Positions 16,136-24,762 are shown, numbered from the stretch's first letter. The stretch is DNA of 34,787 bases from Anaerolineae bacterium (GCA_013178165.1 JABLXG010000034.1:1-34787), one strand, 5' to 3'. Numbers and translations are program-made. Notes: a model not told the origin generated them from the sequence alone.

Positions 16136-18718
16136 TCAGACGCTGCCATCCGCCAGAATCGATTCCGCCGCCGCCCAGCTGGCCAGGCTCATCGGCACCG
16201 GCGCTTGAGGGATAGCGGATTGGCGCAGCCGCTGCAGACGTTTCTGGGCGCGGTTGAGCCAGCGGTCGCGCTCCGGATCGCCGTCCAGGGTCTGTGCTTC
16301 CTGTAACAGAGCAACTGCCAGCGCCACATACGACACATCATCCATGAGCAAACGGCCCAGCACGTCCAGGTATCGAACCTGCCAGTCGCTGCGTCCCGTC
16401 TGGTAAGCCAGGTCAAGTGCCGAGGCGTAGTACCGCACCATGGCATCGCGGTCTTCGCGAGCCTGCGCGATGTACCCCAGGTTAGCCAGTTGGCGCTCTT
16501 GCTCTTCAACGTTGCCCAGGCTTCGCGCCATTTGCAGCGCCTGCAGATGGCGTTGCTCGGCCTGCCGCCACTCACCCAGGTGGCCGTAAGCCATGCCTAG
16601 GATGCCCAGCACCCGTTCCTGGTACTCCTGCCGCCCGGTCTGCTCGAAGATCAGCAGCGCTTCGTTCAACATGTTCACAGCGCGGCCATATTCCCCGCGA
16701 TCCATGTACGTTGCGCCCAGCTTGGTCTGCACTACCCCCAGGCTAACCTGGTCGCCCGCTGCCCGCAGCCGTCCAATGGCGCGCGCATAAGCGTCCGCAG
16801 CCTCATTCAGGTCGCCCACTTCCAGCCGGATATCGCCCAGCAACGCCAGCACATATCCCAGCCGCCCCGGCTCGTTGCGCTGTTGCAGGAGGTTCTCCGC
16901 GCGGACGGCGCAGGTCAGCGCATCCTCCAGGTTGCCGGTTTCCAGATTCAGCCGTGCCAGCGCCTCCAGCGTTTGCAACACCAGTTCCTCATCATCCAGC
17001 CGCTCAGCCAGTGACAGGGCTTCCCGGTAGGCGTCAATAGCGCGCTCCGCCAGCCCGGCCTCTTCCCAGGATTGTCCAACCGACATCAGCAGGCCGAGCA
17101 ATTCCCGATCGTTGCCTGCGCGCCGCGCCGCGTCACAGGCCTGTAGCAGCCCTTCCAGCGTGGCACTCCCGGCAGCCTCACCGCGCACCGCTTCTTCCAA
17201 AGGAGCAGGTGCATGCTCAACAACGGTGGCGGCCTCCTCCTCAGTGCCTAGGATGGGTTCAGGCACGCTCGATGGCGCCGCGGTGATCTGCTCTACCGCC
17301 GTAGCGGGTTCTGGTGCGATGATCTCCTGCTCAGTAGGCGGCTCCCAGGCTCCCTCATCGTAGAAAGCCGGTGCAGCTTCCTCCGTGATGACCGGCTCAG
17401 ACGGCACAGTTGTCTCGATCGCTGGCTCAGTTACCGGCTCCTCAGCGGTGGACACCGGCGCAGGTGGCGGCGCTACAGGCTCAAGCTCCTCAGCTTCGGG
17501 TTGCAACTGGCCCAGCTGTCCATATAGTGTGTGAATCTCAAACCCGTAGGCTCCCGTGCTCCCGAAGGCTGTTTCCAGAACATCGGCCAGGCGCGCCAGG
17601 ATATCCTCATCACCCCGCTGCCAGACCTCATCTGCCAGCGCCAGGAGGTTCGGCATCTCCGCCAGCAGGCGCATTCGCGCTTCCGGATCGTCGCGCCGGT
17701 TGGCTGCTGCATGGGTGAGCAGCGCGGCTTCAACATGCGCCTGAACCGTCTCCAGGTGTCCGGCGCCCTGCAGAATCCCCCGCGCAAAGCGGGCAACAGA
17801 CTCATGCATCGCGTAGCACAGGCCTGCCGGAGCAGGCAGGCGGTAGACCAGACCGCGCACAGCCAGCGACTCCAGAACGGAGGAAAACGTCTCCCCGGGG
17901 GCGGGCTGCAGACGCTCCAGCAACCAGGAGGAGGCCCGGCCGGCAGGAGTTGCGCCGATGGTCAACACAATCCCCCGCAGCGCTTCCGGCAGCTGGCGAT
18001 AGATCGCGCCCAGCACCTTTAGCGCGGGATCAGGCGCCGCCGGGTCCAGCGCGCCAAGCAGGTCTGCCGGAGTCTGCTGGCTCACGGCAAGATGCCGCCC
18101 CGCCAGCACCAGGGCCAGCGGTACGCCTTCCAGGGCGCGGCACAATTGCTCGCAGCCTTCCACTTTCTCGCGGCGTGCCGCATGCAACAGTAGCGCCATC
18201 CCGTCAGTGTCACCCAGCCTGTCCACCCGGAAAGGCAGCCAGGGGCCTGATGCCGCCTGCTCAGCCGTCCAGATCAGGGGCACACCGGCGGCCAGCCGAC
18301 GCACAAAATCGCGGGCGGTTTCCTGCGTCAGCGGGCCATCCAGCACCAGCAGCGGCCGGTCATGCTGCTGAAGCAGAGCCGCCACGCGGTCAACCAGCGC
18401 AAGCGGATTGGCGCTTTCCGTGATTTCTCGCTCACCATACGCCCGGCCCAGGCGCACAACGAGTTGCTCCAGCGAATCATCCGCTACCCGCCACCACAGC
18501 ACACCGGCCGGAAAAGTTGTAAACGCGGCGGCAATCGTCGCTGCCAGCGCGGACTTCCCGATGCCCGGCGCGCCATACACGAGCACAGGCGCGCCCACCC
18601 GAACCTGGGCGAAAATCTGGCCCAGTTCACGGTCGCGGCCAATGATCTTCGGCGGGGGGGCTACCGGCAGTTGTTTCGGCTCATGAATCGGCGCTTCGGG
18701 CGGGGTAAAGATTGCCAT
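16136..18718 (-). CDS. STAND-type NTPase with C-terminal TPR repeats
   Basis: An 860-aa signalling-type ATPase. The N-terminus goes almost directly into the NTPase: KIIGRDRELGQIF, Walker A GAPGIGKS (49-56), Walker B RPLLVLDG (about 115-122) and a GxP-like motif LCRALEGVPLALVLAGRHL, as in NB-ARC proteins. A helical region follows, then a Pro/Glu-rich linker of about 110 residues (roughly 410-525), then at least six TPR units to about 800 (SLGVVQTKLGATYMDRGEY, EYQERVLGILGMAYGHLGEW). No effector domain is seen at either end, so any output must go through partners. The TPRs probably sense a protein ligand. ATG 18718 has AGGA upstream and an extended -10 at 18770. Confidence 0.82.
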   Translation of the reverse strand: MAIFTPPEAPIHEPKQLPVAPPPKIIGRDRELGQIFAQVRVGAPVLVYGAPGIGKSALAATIAAAFTTFPAGVLWWRVADDSLEQLVVRLGRAYGEREITESANPLALVDRVAALLQQHDRPLLVLDGPLTQETARDFVRRLAAGVPLIWTAEQAASGPWLPFRVDRLGDTDGMALLLHAARREKVEGCEQLCRALEGVPLALVLAGRHLAVSQQTPADLLGALDPAAPDPALKVLGAIYRQLPEALRGIVLTIGATPAGRASSWLLERLQPAPGETFSSVLESLAVRGLVYRLPAPAGLCYAMHESVARFARGILQGAGHLETVQAHVEAALLTHAAANRRDDPEARMRLLAEMPNLLALADEVWQRGDEDILARLADVLETAFGSTGAYGFEIHTLYGQLGQLQPEAEELEPVAPPPAPVSTAEEPVTEPAIETTVPSEPVITEEAAPAFYDEGAWEPPTEQEIIAPEPATAVEQITAAPSSVPEPILGTEEEAATVVEHAPAPLEEAVRGEAAGSATLEGLLQACDAARRAGNDRELLGLLMSVGQSWEEAGLAERAIDAYREALSLAERLDDEELVLQTLEALARLNLETGNLEDALTCAVRAENLLQQRNEPGRLGYVLALLGDIRLEVGDLNEAADAYARAIGRLRAAGDQVSLGVVQTKLGATYMDRGEYGRAVNMLNEALLIFEQTGRQEYQERVLGILGMAYGHLGEWRQAEQRHLQALQMARSLGNVEEQERQLANLGYIAQAREDRDAMVRYYASALDLAYQTGRSDWQVRYLDVLGRLLMDDVSYVALAVALLQEAQTLDGDPERDRWLNRAQKRLQRLRQSAIPQAPVPMSLASWAAAESILADGSV

Positions 18719-18769
18719 GGTCCTGATCCATCCGGCGGAAAAGGCGCAATCATGTTCTCTACTATGCGC

Positions 18770-18775
18770 AGTATA
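18770..18775 (-). promoter_or_regulatory. Extended -10 for the STAND-TPR gene
   Basis: TGCTATACT on the minus strand, with predicted start near 18763, about 45 bases before the ATG. The -35 (TTTCCG at a 17-base spacer) is weak, but the TGn extension can compensate. Confidence 0.5.
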
Positions 18776-19091
18776 GCAGATTGGCTCCTTTCCGGAAAAA
18801 GCCTGCCCGCGCCCGGATCACGGGTACATGCGGAAGCCATTGGCGAACAGCCCACAACACAGGGGGAATAGGGAATGGGCAGCAGGCAATAAAGAGATCA
18901 GAGGAAACGGCTGTCTGTTATTGTTGCCGGCGCCCCAGCCGCTCCAACCCAGCCTATCGGTATCAAGGTTCAGACGTGCAACCTGCCGATGTGCAGGTAC
19001 AATAGACGCGCCTGACGCTGCTCAGACGCAGCGCCGCCAGTACATCCTGCCACCTGAGCAATCTATCCGGTTGCCCGCGAGGTCAATGCTG
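18776..19091. other. Intergenic region between STAND-TPR and methyltransferase genes
   Basis: No convincing coding frame. It holds a purine-rich low-complexity patch (about 18855-18886, with GGGGGAATAGGGAATGGGC) of the same style as one near 33905. Further on is an operator-like inverted repeat at 18981-18998 with an adjoining TACAAT. Confidence 0.5.
18981..19003 (+). promoter_or_regulatory. Inverted repeat abutting the -10 of the methyltransferase gene
   Basis: ACCTGC (18981-18986), a 6-base spacer and GCAGGT (18993-18998) form a perfect inverted repeat. Its last base begins TACAAT (18998-19003), a likely -10, so a protein bound there would block the promoter. Confidence 0.5.
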
Positions 19092-19844
19092 ATGACTGAA
19101 CTCTACGATACCACCCGCCAGACCTGGGAAGATATCTGGGAAGGCGCTAGCGTACAAGTGGAACTGGAGACGCTCCGCTACAGCCGCGCCCGGCAGACCA
19201 TTGCCCGTTACGAGCGCTACCTTGACCGGAATGGGGTCATCCTGGAGGCAGGCTGCGGCCTGGCTTCTGTGGTGATTTACCTCCGTGATAAGGGATTCCG
19301 CGTCATCGGCCTGGATTACGCCGCCAATGCCCTGCGTAAAGCGCACGCTTTTGACTCCACCCTGCCGCTCTGCGCTGGCGATGTTCACGCCTTGCCCTAT
19401 GCTTCCGGCTCCCTGGCCGCCTACCTGTCGTTTGGTGTACTTGAACATTTCCCGCACGGCATGGGGCCAGCCCTGAGGGAAGCAGCACGCGTCCTCAGGC
19501 CAGGCGGCATCCTCGTGCTGACCATCCCCTACCCCAACCTGGTCTGGAAACTCAGCCAGTTCCGTCGACGGTTACAGGGCGCCAGCCGTCTGAACCAGGA
19601 AGATTTCTACGAAAGCACGTATACCCAGCACGATCTGGTCCGAGAGGCCCAGGCAGCCGATTTTGATGTTCTGGAGGTTACGCCCACCAGCCACGCCTTC
19701 ACGCTGTGGGGGCTGGGCGGCCCGTTCCGCGCTCCAGGCTACTACCGGACTTCGCCCCTGGCTGACCGGCTTGGTAGCCTGCTGGCCAGGCTGGCCCCCT
19801 GGAGCTTCAGCTTCAGCACCCTGCTCATCGGCCGCCGACGCTAA
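19092..19844 (+). CDS. SAM-dependent class I methyltransferase
   Basis: A 250-aa methyltransferase. Motif I is ILEAGCGLASVVIYLRDKG (SAM glycine loop), motif II VIGLDYAANALRKA, then CAGDVHALPYASGSLAAYLSFGVLEHF and REAARVLRPGGILVLTIPYPN, the standard Methyltransf_11 order. The substrate is unknown. The C-terminal part (SQFRRRLQGASRLNQEDFYE) is typical of methyltransferases acting on lipids, sugars or other small molecules, but this is weak inference. ATG 19092 is favoured over ATG 19086 because GAGG at 19079-19082 is 9 bases from the former and only 3 from the latter. A long upstream extension is open but not family-like. An inverted repeat lies at its promoter. Confidence 0.85.
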   Translation: MTELYDTTRQTWEDIWEGASVQVELETLRYSRARQTIARYERYLDRNGVILEAGCGLASVVIYLRDKGFRVIGLDYAANALRKAHAFDSTLPLCAGDVHALPYASGSLAAYLSFGVLEHFPHGMGPALREAARVLRPGGILVLTIPYPNLVWKLSQFRRRLQGASRLNQEDFYESTYTQHDLVREAQAADFDVLEVTPTSHAFTLWGLGGPFRAPGYYRTSPLADRLGSLLARLAPWSFSFSTLLIGRRR

Positions 19845-19861
19845 GACAGGCTGCTGGCAAC

Positions 19862-19888
19862 AAAAAGGGCCTCCGCGCCGGGAGGCCC
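19862..19888 (-). terminator. Terminator of the SH3-like lipoprotein gene
   Basis: A perfect 8-bp stem, GGGCCTCC (19867-19874) with GGAGGCCC (19881-19888), is followed on the minus strand by TTTTT. It may also stop the convergent methyltransferase transcript. Confidence 0.8.
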
Positions 19889-19903
19889 CTGATCAACCGC
19901 TGC

Positions 19904-21670
19904 CTAATCCGCTGGACAACTCGTCAATTCGACCACCACGTCGCGCAGCACCCACCCATCGCGGTAGATCCGGTTGTCAAACCGCACACGAGCGTAATAC
20001 CAGACCAGCCCATCAGCGCTGCGTGCCGTGTCCAGAACCGTCATGACCGTCCGCCGGGGCAAGGCAAGCAAGACCGGCGCGTTAAGGGCCGGATTCAGAC
20101 GCATGTTCACACCATCCGGATTGTCCACAAACACCCAGCACAGGATCGGAGTTGGCGTCGGTGTCGGGGTCGCCGTAGCTGTAGCGGTCGCCGTGGCCGT
20201 CGGCGTTGCTGAGGGGGTATCCGACGGTGTCACCGAGGACGTTGCTGTGGAGGTATGCGTCGCCGTCGGTATCGTCGTTGGCGTAGCCGTTGGCGATGCC
20301 GTGGCTGTAGGCGTATAGCTGGGCGTCACTGTGGGCGTTGCTGTTGCTGTCCACGAGGGTGTCGGCGTTACCGTCGGCGTCACGGTGGGCGTTGTTGAAG
20401 CTGTTGGCGATGGCGTGGCTGTTGATGTTGCGGAAGGGGTCAGGCTGGGGGTGTGGGTGGGACTGGGTGTGATGGTCGGCGTTGCCGTTGGCTGTAACAG
20501 CGTAGCCAGCAGAGCCTCCTGCGCCACAAGGGTCGATTCCAGCCCGGTGATCCGCCCGGTCAACTGCCGGGCGCTCAGAGTCGCCTGAACCTGCGCCCGG
20601 CGCACCGTTGCATCAGCAGCCACAGCGCCCTGCGTTGCCTGGGCGGCCAGCGCCCCATACGCCGCTGCCGCAGTAGACTGCTGCATGGCCAGGGCTTCCA
20701 GATACTGCGCCCGCTCCGCTTCCAGTTGAGCCACCGCTGCCGCCGCCGATTGCGTTGCCTGTGCGGCCAGCGCCTCGTATTGAGAGACAGCGGTCGCCTG
20801 TAGAAAAGCCTGCGCCGTCGCGTTCAGGACGCGCTCGGCTTCCAGCCGGGTTGCCACCGTCGCAGCAGACTGCGTAGCCTGCGCCGCCAGCGCGTCGCGC
20901 GCGGCGGCAGCCGTCGCCAGGTTTGCTGCTGAAGCGGTTGCCTGGCGGGCCTGCGCTGTCATAGCCTGAGCGACCGCCGTAGCGGCAGCCTGTTGAGTGG
21001 CCAGGGCCGCGGCCTGCACGGAGTCCAACTCTGCCTGCGCAGTGACGGCAGCAGCGGTAGCTGTCGCCATTGTGTCCTGCCGCCCGGCCTGCGCCGTGCT
21101 CACATTCCAGGCCTGGGCGGTAACCGTACCCGCCCACACCGCCACCTGGGTCGTGTACCCCTGAGCCGCCAGTGTGCCCGCCAGTTGCCAGCCGCTGATC
21201 TCGGTCGCAGCGATCCGCGCCGCTGTGGTCGCCGTGGCAGCAATAACCTCCCGCCGGGCAACGGCCGTCGCCAGGTCATAGCCGCGTGCATCCAGCGTCG
21301 CCGCCTGTACCGCCAGGTCCGTCGCCGCCACGGCCTCCGCCGCGGCTACCTGGTTAGCCCGGAGTGTAGCTTCAATGGCATGCACGGTCGCCGCGGCCTC
21401 TGTGGCAGCGTTCTGTACGGCTCCGGCCTGCCTGGTGGCGTCCGCACCCGCCAGAGCGGTCGCACTGGCAGCAGCCCTGATCGGCCAGGCGGTCAGAGTT
21501 GCACGGGCCTGCCCCGCCCAGTCTTCGGCTGCGGCCAGATTGCTGGCCTGGTCAGCGATCACACCAGCCTGAGCCGTCAAAGTAACGGGGATGGTGTTGT
21601 CAGTGCATCCGGCAGCCAGTACCAGGAGCGCCAGGACTGGCACCACGACCCATTTCGCCGGCATAGTCAC
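19904..21670 (-). CDS. Lipoprotein with Ala-rich repeats, Thr/Pro stalk and SH3-like C-terminal domain
   Basis: A 588-aa secreted lipoprotein. Signal peptide and lipobox LVLAAGC give lipidation at Cys22. Residues 30-390 are Ala/Gln/Thr-rich with recurring A-A-Q-A-T-Q-S/G-A units (about 265, 305 and 345), likely helical and rod-like. Residues 395-505 are an almost pure Thr/Pro/Ser/Ala stalk (TPTxTPS type). The end is a bacterial SH3-like domain ([41 protein letters not shown]) with two Cys that could form a disulfide. A surface-exposed, wall- or ligand-binding role is inferred. The GTG at 21670 and an ATG two codons later are both possible; neither has a strong ribosome site. Confidence 0.8.
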   Translation of the reverse strand: MTMPAKWVVVPVLALLVLAAGCTDNTIPVTLTAQAGVIADQASNLAAAEDWAGQARATLTAWPIRAAASATALAGADATRQAGAVQNAATEAAATVHAIEATLRANQVAAAEAVAATDLAVQAATLDARGYDLATAVARREVIAATATTAARIAATEISGWQLAGTLAAQGYTTQVAVWAGTVTAQAWNVSTAQAGRQDTMATATAAAVTAQAELDSVQAAALATQQAAATAVAQAMTAQARQATASAANLATAAAARDALAAQATQSAATVATRLEAERVLNATAQAFLQATAVSQYEALAAQATQSAAAAVAQLEAERAQYLEALAMQQSTAAAAYGALAAQATQGAVAADATVRRAQVQATLSARQLTGRITGLESTLVAQEALLATLLQPTATPTITPSPTHTPSLTPSATSTATPSPTASTTPTVTPTVTPTPSWTATATPTVTPSYTPTATASPTATPTTIPTATHTSTATSSVTPSDTPSATPTATATATATATPTPTPTPILCWVFVDNPDGVNMRLNPALNAPVLLALPRRTVMTVLDTARSADGLVWYYARVRFDNRIYRDGWVLRDVVVELTSCPAD

Positions 21671-21743
21671 GCTAATCCATCGTGGAGAGCACGCCCAATC
21701 ACATAACCATCCTCACTGTATTCTCAATTCAGCCAAAACACAA

Positions 21744-21757
21744 AGGGATTCATCCCT
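21744..21757 (-). terminator. Weak terminator after the MaoC-like gene
   Basis: On the minus strand AGGGA-TGAA-TCCCT is followed by TTGTGTTTT. The stem is only 5 bp, but its position just after the stop at 21772 fits. Confidence 0.4.
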
Positions 21758-21771
21758 GTTCTAACGCGACT

Positions 21772-22269
21772 CTAACCGTTCCCTGACGCCGGGTTACCGC
21801 TTATGTCTGTTCTGGCCGTTTCCTCCGGACGGCTGCGCACCAGTACGACCCATTCGCCCTTCTGGGCAACCGTGCCATCCTGCTTGACCACCTTGACGGC
21901 CAGCACAACCTTGCCGCCACCCAGCCGCGGCAGGCGCTTGAGATCGATGATCTGGACCTCGCAATGGATCGTATCACCGATGAAGATCGGTGCGCTGTAC
22001 TTCCAGTCGAGACTCAGGAAAGCCATCACCGTCTCGTCCATGAAACCGGCCTGATACGTTAACCCAATCGCAATGCTGAAAACCAGGGCGCCATGAGCGA
22101 TGCGCCGCCCGAATTCTGTCTTGCTGGCAAATTCGGCGTCGGTATGCAGCGGGTTGTAATCCCCCGAAAGCCCGGCAAAGTTCACTACATCCGTCTCGGT
22201 GATCGTCCGCCCTTTGGTGGAAACCGACCAGCCGATCTCAAGCTCCTCAAAATAAAGTCCTCTGGCCAC
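21772..22269 (-). CDS. MaoC-family (R)-hydratase/dehydratase
   Basis: A 165-aa hot-dog-fold protein. The active-site stretch [18 protein letters not shown] carries the Asp and His of the MaoC hydratase motif, and [15 protein letters not shown] supplies the following helix. Family members hydrate enoyl-CoA or enoyl-ACP; the exact acyl substrate cannot be read. The C-terminus keeps the [18 protein letters not shown] strands. GTG 22269 is chosen since GGGAGG lies 8 bases upstream, whereas the open frame to 22338 has no such site and overlaps the promoter. That promoter (22310-22338) is near consensus. The neighbours, cyclophilin and lipoprotein, do not suggest a fatty-acid cluster. Confidence 0.88.
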   Translation of the reverse strand: MARGLYFEELEIGWSVSTKGRTITETDVVNFAGLSGDYNPLHTDAEFASKTEFGRRIAHGALVFSIAIGLTYQAGFMDETVMAFLSLDWKYSAPIFIGDTIHCEVQIIDLKRLPRLGGGKVVLAVKVVKQDGTVAQKGEWVVLVRSRPEETARTDISGNPASGNG

Positions 22270-22309
22270 GGTGGATACCTCCCTGTCTGGGCACAAAAAC
22301 ACACGGGCC

Positions 22310-22338
22310 ATTCTAGACTGGCAGCCACAGGCGGTCAA
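22310..22338 (-). promoter_or_regulatory. Promoter of the MaoC-like gene
   Basis: On the minus strand TTGACC (22338-22333), a 17-base spacer and TAGAAT (22315-22310). Predicted start near 22303 leaves a 33-base leader to GTG 22269 and excludes the longer start at 22338. Confidence 0.75.
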
Positions 22339-22543
22339 ACGCGCTGATCCCGATCTCAGTTGGCTGTTGTATGAGCATTTTCTTGCTGCCGCGCTGCGCC
22401 CTCAGCAGTCTCCCGTCCTTCTGGCATCCCGGTCTCCTGGATTCCAGTTCCACTCGTTTATGGCTGGTTTGCAGCAGCCCGGCCAGGAAAGCAGTACAAT
22501 CCTCCTGCACCCAATATCCCTTCCCTGTGCAAGGAGATTCTGC

Positions 22544-23059
22544 ATGGCCAAGACCTACAATGCGCCACCACCGATGACGATCGATCCAACCAGGCGCTAC
22601 ACCGCTATCTTTCACACCGAAAAAGGGGACTTCAAAGTAGCGCTTTTTGCAGACAAAGCGCCCAGGACAGTCAACAATTTCGTCTTTCTGGCACGCGAAG
22701 GCTTTTACGACAATACCACCTTTCACCGGGTGATCAAAGACTTCATGGCCCAGGGAGGATGCCCGCTGGGGACAGGCACCGGCACCCCCGGCTACCGTTT
22801 CGACGACGAACCAGGCGCGCTCAAGCTCAAGCACGACCGTCCCGGCATCCTGAGCATGGCCAACGCCGGCCCCAATACTAACGGCAGCCAGTTCTTCATC
22901 ACCCATGTGCCTACCCCCTGGCTGGATGGCAAACATGCCGTGTTCGGCCAGGTCATCGAGGGGTTCGACGAGGTGGTGATGCAAATCCGGCAGCGCGACC
23001 CCAGGCAGGACCCGATTGCCGGCGACCGCCTGTATTCGATTGAGATCATCGAGAGCTAA
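22544..23059 (+). CDS. Cyclophilin-type peptidyl-prolyl cis-trans isomerase
   Basis: Catalyses proline isomerisation during protein folding. The 171-aa protein carries the cyclophilin core [13 protein letters not shown] (Arg62, Phe67, Gln70), the block [10 protein letters not shown] (Gln116, Phe117), and Trp126 and His131 in [11 protein letters not shown]. No signal peptide is present, so it is cytoplasmic. ATG 22544 has AAGGAG 7 bases upstream; the frame stays open further upstream but that part is not family-like. Length equals a minimal single-domain cyclophilin. It is divergent from the MaoC gene and followed by a strong terminator. Confidence 0.94.
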   Translation: MAKTYNAPPPMTIDPTRRYTAIFHTEKGDFKVALFADKAPRTVNNFVFLAREGFYDNTTFHRVIKDFMAQGGCPLGTGTGTPGYRFDDEPGALKLKHDRPGILSMANAGPNTNGSQFFITHVPTPWLDGKHAVFGQVIEGFDEVVMQIRQRDPRQDPIAGDRLYSIEIIES

Positions 23060-23118
23060 GTAGTCGCTTTCCCGGCCCCGCGAACAAAACGCCTGTCAGG
23101 CACAGTGCAACGGTGATG

Positions 23119-23149
23119 CAGCCCCCGTGTTGCTGGCGGGGGCTGTTTT
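23119..23149 (+). terminator. Terminator of the cyclophilin gene
   Basis: A 9-bp stem, CAGCCCCCG (23119-23127) with CGGGGGCTG (23137-23145), is followed by TTTT. Confidence 0.8.
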
Positions 23150-23204
23150 CGGACAGGCCCATACCCGCACGCGGATCGAGTACCGCGAACCCTTGCCAGG
23201 GAAC

Positions 23205-23237
23205 AAAAAAGCGACCGCCATCAACCCTGGCAGTCGC
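23205..23237 (-). terminator. Terminator of tRNA-Val
   Basis: On the minus strand GCGACTGCCA pairs with TGGCGGTCGC (one mismatch), followed by TTTTTT, just downstream of the tRNA 3' end. Confidence 0.75.
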
Positions 23238-23243
23238 GTCGTG

Positions 23244-23317
23244 TGGGGCGTAGAAGACTCGAACTTCTGACCTCTCGGATGTCAACCGAGTGCTCTAACC
23301 AACTGAGCCAACGCCCC
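23244..23317 (-). tRNA. tRNA-Val (anticodon GAC)
   Basis: A 74-nt cloverleaf. The acceptor GGGGCGT pairs with ACGCCCC and the discriminator is A. The anticodon stem CTCGG/CCGAG encloses TTGACAT with GAC (plus-strand 23281-23283). The T-arm is AGAAG-TTCGAGT-CTTCT. CCA is not encoded. Confidence 0.95.
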
Positions 23318-23330
23318 TCAACTGACCGTC

Positions 23331-23359
23331 AGTATACCCGCGGCCAGGTCATTTGGCAA
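23331..23359 (-). promoter_or_regulatory. Promoter of tRNA-Val
   Basis: On the minus strand TTGCCA (23359-23354), a 17-base spacer and TATACT (23336-23331). Transcription would start about 7 bases before the mature tRNA. Confidence 0.8.
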
Positions 23360-23430
23360 GGGCAGAATCGCCACAAACCGGCATTCCGCCCACCGGCTGG
23401 CCGAACCGATAGCCCGCGCCAAAACAACCA

Positions 23431-23459
23431 TTGACAGCCCTCTGGCGCAGGAGTATACT
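23431..23459 (+). promoter_or_regulatory. Promoter of initiator tRNA-Met
   Basis: Perfect -35 TTGACA (23431-23436), a 17-base spacer and TATACT (23454-23459). Predicted start near 23466, six bases before the tRNA. This is one of the strongest promoters in the window. Confidence 0.85.
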
Positions 23460-23471
23460 TCCTGCCAATGA

Positions 23472-23543
23472 TGCGGGGTAGAGCAGTGGCAGCTCGTCGG
23501 GCTCATAACCCGGAGGTCGCAGGTTCGAATCCTGCCCCCGCTA
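23472..23543 (+). tRNA. Initiator tRNA-Met (anticodon CAT)
   Basis: A 72-nt cloverleaf. The anticodon stem has the initiator-specific GGG/CCC pairs (GTCGGGCTCATAACCCG), with CAT at 23504-23506. The first acceptor pair is a mismatch (T23472 against T23542), the other initiator mark. The T-arm is GCAGG-TTCGAAT-CCTGC. CCA is not encoded. A terminator follows at once. Confidence 0.93.
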
Positions 23544-23551
23544 CTCCACAG

Positions 23552-23573
23552 GCGCCTGACCGGCGCTTTTTTT
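23552..23573 (+). terminator. Terminator of initiator tRNA-Met
   Basis: GCGCC-TGACC-GGCGC followed by seven Ts (23567-23573), a textbook intrinsic terminator. Confidence 0.9.
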
Positions 23574-23673
23574 GTTGTAGCTGCCTTACGGTATAATCAG
23601 ACCAGCATTGTGCCTGGCAAGCCAGAAAGCGGCTTCACCGACTCGACCGCGTGGTTTTCTAGCGAGGACATTC

Positions 23674-24327
23674 ATGTCAGAACAGCGTATCATGATCGTG
23701 GACGATCACGAGGTTGTCCGCCTGGGTCTCCGGGACCTGTTGACTCACAAGGGCGGTTTTGAAGTCGTCGCCGAGGCTCGTACCGCCAAAGAAGCGATCG
23801 AGAAAGCCGAGCTGCACCAGCCTGATGTGATCCTGATGGACATCCGGCTGCCGGGCGCCAGTGGTATTGAAGCCTGCGCAGCCATCAAGCAGAAGTACCC
23901 CCACATCAAGATCATCATGCTCACCTCGTACGAGGAAGACGAGATGCTGTTCTCCGCCCTGCGGGCTGGCGCGGAAACCTACCTGCTCAAGCAAATCGAC
24001 GGCCAGAGCCTGATCCAGGCGATTGAAGCCGTGGGTCGCGATGAAGTGCTTCTCGATCCCAGCGTCACCAAACGCGTGCTGGATGAGGTACGCCGGGCCA
24101 AACGGCAGGAGGAAGCCGAAGCCTTTGCTGATCTGACCGCGCAGGAAATGCAGGTGCTCAACCTGGTTTCGGAGGGCAAGACCAACCGCGAGATTGCCCA
24201 GGCGTTATTCCTGGGGGAAGGCACCGTGCGCAATTACGTCAGCAACATTCTCAGTAAATTGAATGTCTCCAATCGTGCTGAGGCGGCGGCGTATGCGGTT
24301 CAGCACCACCTCAAGGACTATCTCTAG
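23674..24327 (+). CDS. NarL/FixJ-family response regulator (LuxR-type HTH)
   Basis: A 217-aa two-domain DNA-binding regulator. The receiver has Asp10-Asp11 (IVDDHE), phospho-acceptor Asp56 in ILMDIRLPG, the switch Thr in MLTSYEED and Lys in YLLKQ. The LuxR-type HTH spans about 150-210: LTAQEMQVLNLVSEGKTNREIA and GTVRNYVSNILSKLNVSNRAEA. Phosphorylation by a partner kinase would promote dimerisation and DNA binding; no kinase gene is adjacent, so this is an orphan regulator. The layout resembles DevR/DosR-type members, but the signal is unknown. ATG 23674 has AGGA 7 bases upstream. A bidirectional hairpin follows the stop. Confidence 0.92.
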   Translation: MSEQRIMIVDDHEVVRLGLRDLLTHKGGFEVVAEARTAKEAIEKAELHQPDVILMDIRLPGASGIEACAAIKQKYPHIKIIMLTSYEEDEMLFSALRAGAETYLLKQIDGQSLIQAIEAVGRDEVLLDPSVTKRVLDEVRRAKRQEEAEAFADLTAQEMQVLNLVSEGKTNREIAQALFLGEGTVRNYVSNILSKLNVSNRAEAAAYAVQHHLKDYL

Positions 24328-24360
24328 ACCAGCCGGTACAGCGTGATCCTCTGATGGGGC

Positions 24361-24398
24361 AAAAAGGCAGCAGCCCGGCAGTCTGAGCCGGGCTGTTT
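24361..24398. terminator. Bidirectional terminator between convergent genes
   Basis: A perfect 9-bp stem, CAGCCCGGC (24371-24379) with GCCGGGCTG (24387-24395). TTT follows on the plus strand and a TTTTT run (24361-24365) on the minus strand. It ends the NarL-type gene and the DUF971 gene. Confidence 0.75.
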
Positions 24399-24418
24399 GC
24401 TGTGCACCTGCAGCAGCT

Positions 24419-24754
24419 TCATGACCCGGATGAATCGGATGGACAGAGCCGGTAGAGATAGTCCCAGGTGTAAATCCCCGCCTGGTGGCCGTCATCCCAG
24501 AGGAACTGCAGCGCATAATTCCCCACCTGGTCTACCCGCTCGACCCGATACGACCGCGCAGGCTTCAGCGCAAGGATATCCTGCGGATCGTATGCCCGGC
24601 CCATAAAGGCGTGCCCGCCGCGACACTCCGCGCACGGGCATGCCTCGCGCAAGTTGCTCAGCGGATACACACACACGCGCCCATCACGCCAGGTGATCCG
24701 CAGTTCCCCGGCAGCGCGATCAAGATCAACGCGAGCTGGAAGTATCGCCATCAT
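24419..24754 (-). CDS. DUF971 (GBBH-like N-terminal domain) protein
   Basis: A 111-aa single-domain protein. It follows the DUF971 pattern: VDLDRAAGELRITWRDGRVCVYPLSNLREACPCAEC, then ILALKPARSYRVERVDQVGNYALQFLWDDGHQAGIYTWDYLYRL. The Cys cluster CPCAEC (about 39-44) recalls the zinc-binding N-terminal domain of gamma-butyrobetaine hydroxylase, but no oxygenase domain follows. Related stand-alone proteins are found near Fe-S assembly genes in other bacteria; none is seen here. Two Met codons in a row are possible starts, with GGGGG upstream. It lies 8 bases after the helix-hairpin-helix gene and is surely in the same transcript. Confidence 0.85.
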   Translation of the reverse strand: MMAILPARVDLDRAAGELRITWRDGRVCVYPLSNLREACPCAECRGGHAFMGRAYDPQDILALKPARSYRVERVDQVGNYALQFLWDDGHQAGIYTWDYLYRLCPSDSSGS

Positions 24755-24762
24755 GCCCCCGG

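Noticed and set aside
20028-20588. Plus-strand frames encoding Val/Gly-rich repeats (GVGVAVAV type)
   Set aside because: They are the antisense image of the Thr/Pro stalk codons of the lipoprotein gene. No ribosome site or family feature.
20613-21137. Gly/Arg/Cys-rich minus-strand frame inside the lipoprotein gene
   Set aside because: Overlaps the lipoprotein in another frame. Its composition follows from repetitive Ala/Gln codons.
22313-22984. 223-aa minus-strand frame opposite the cyclophilin gene
   Set aside because: Lies across the cyclophilin coding frame and the MaoC promoter. No recognisable domain.
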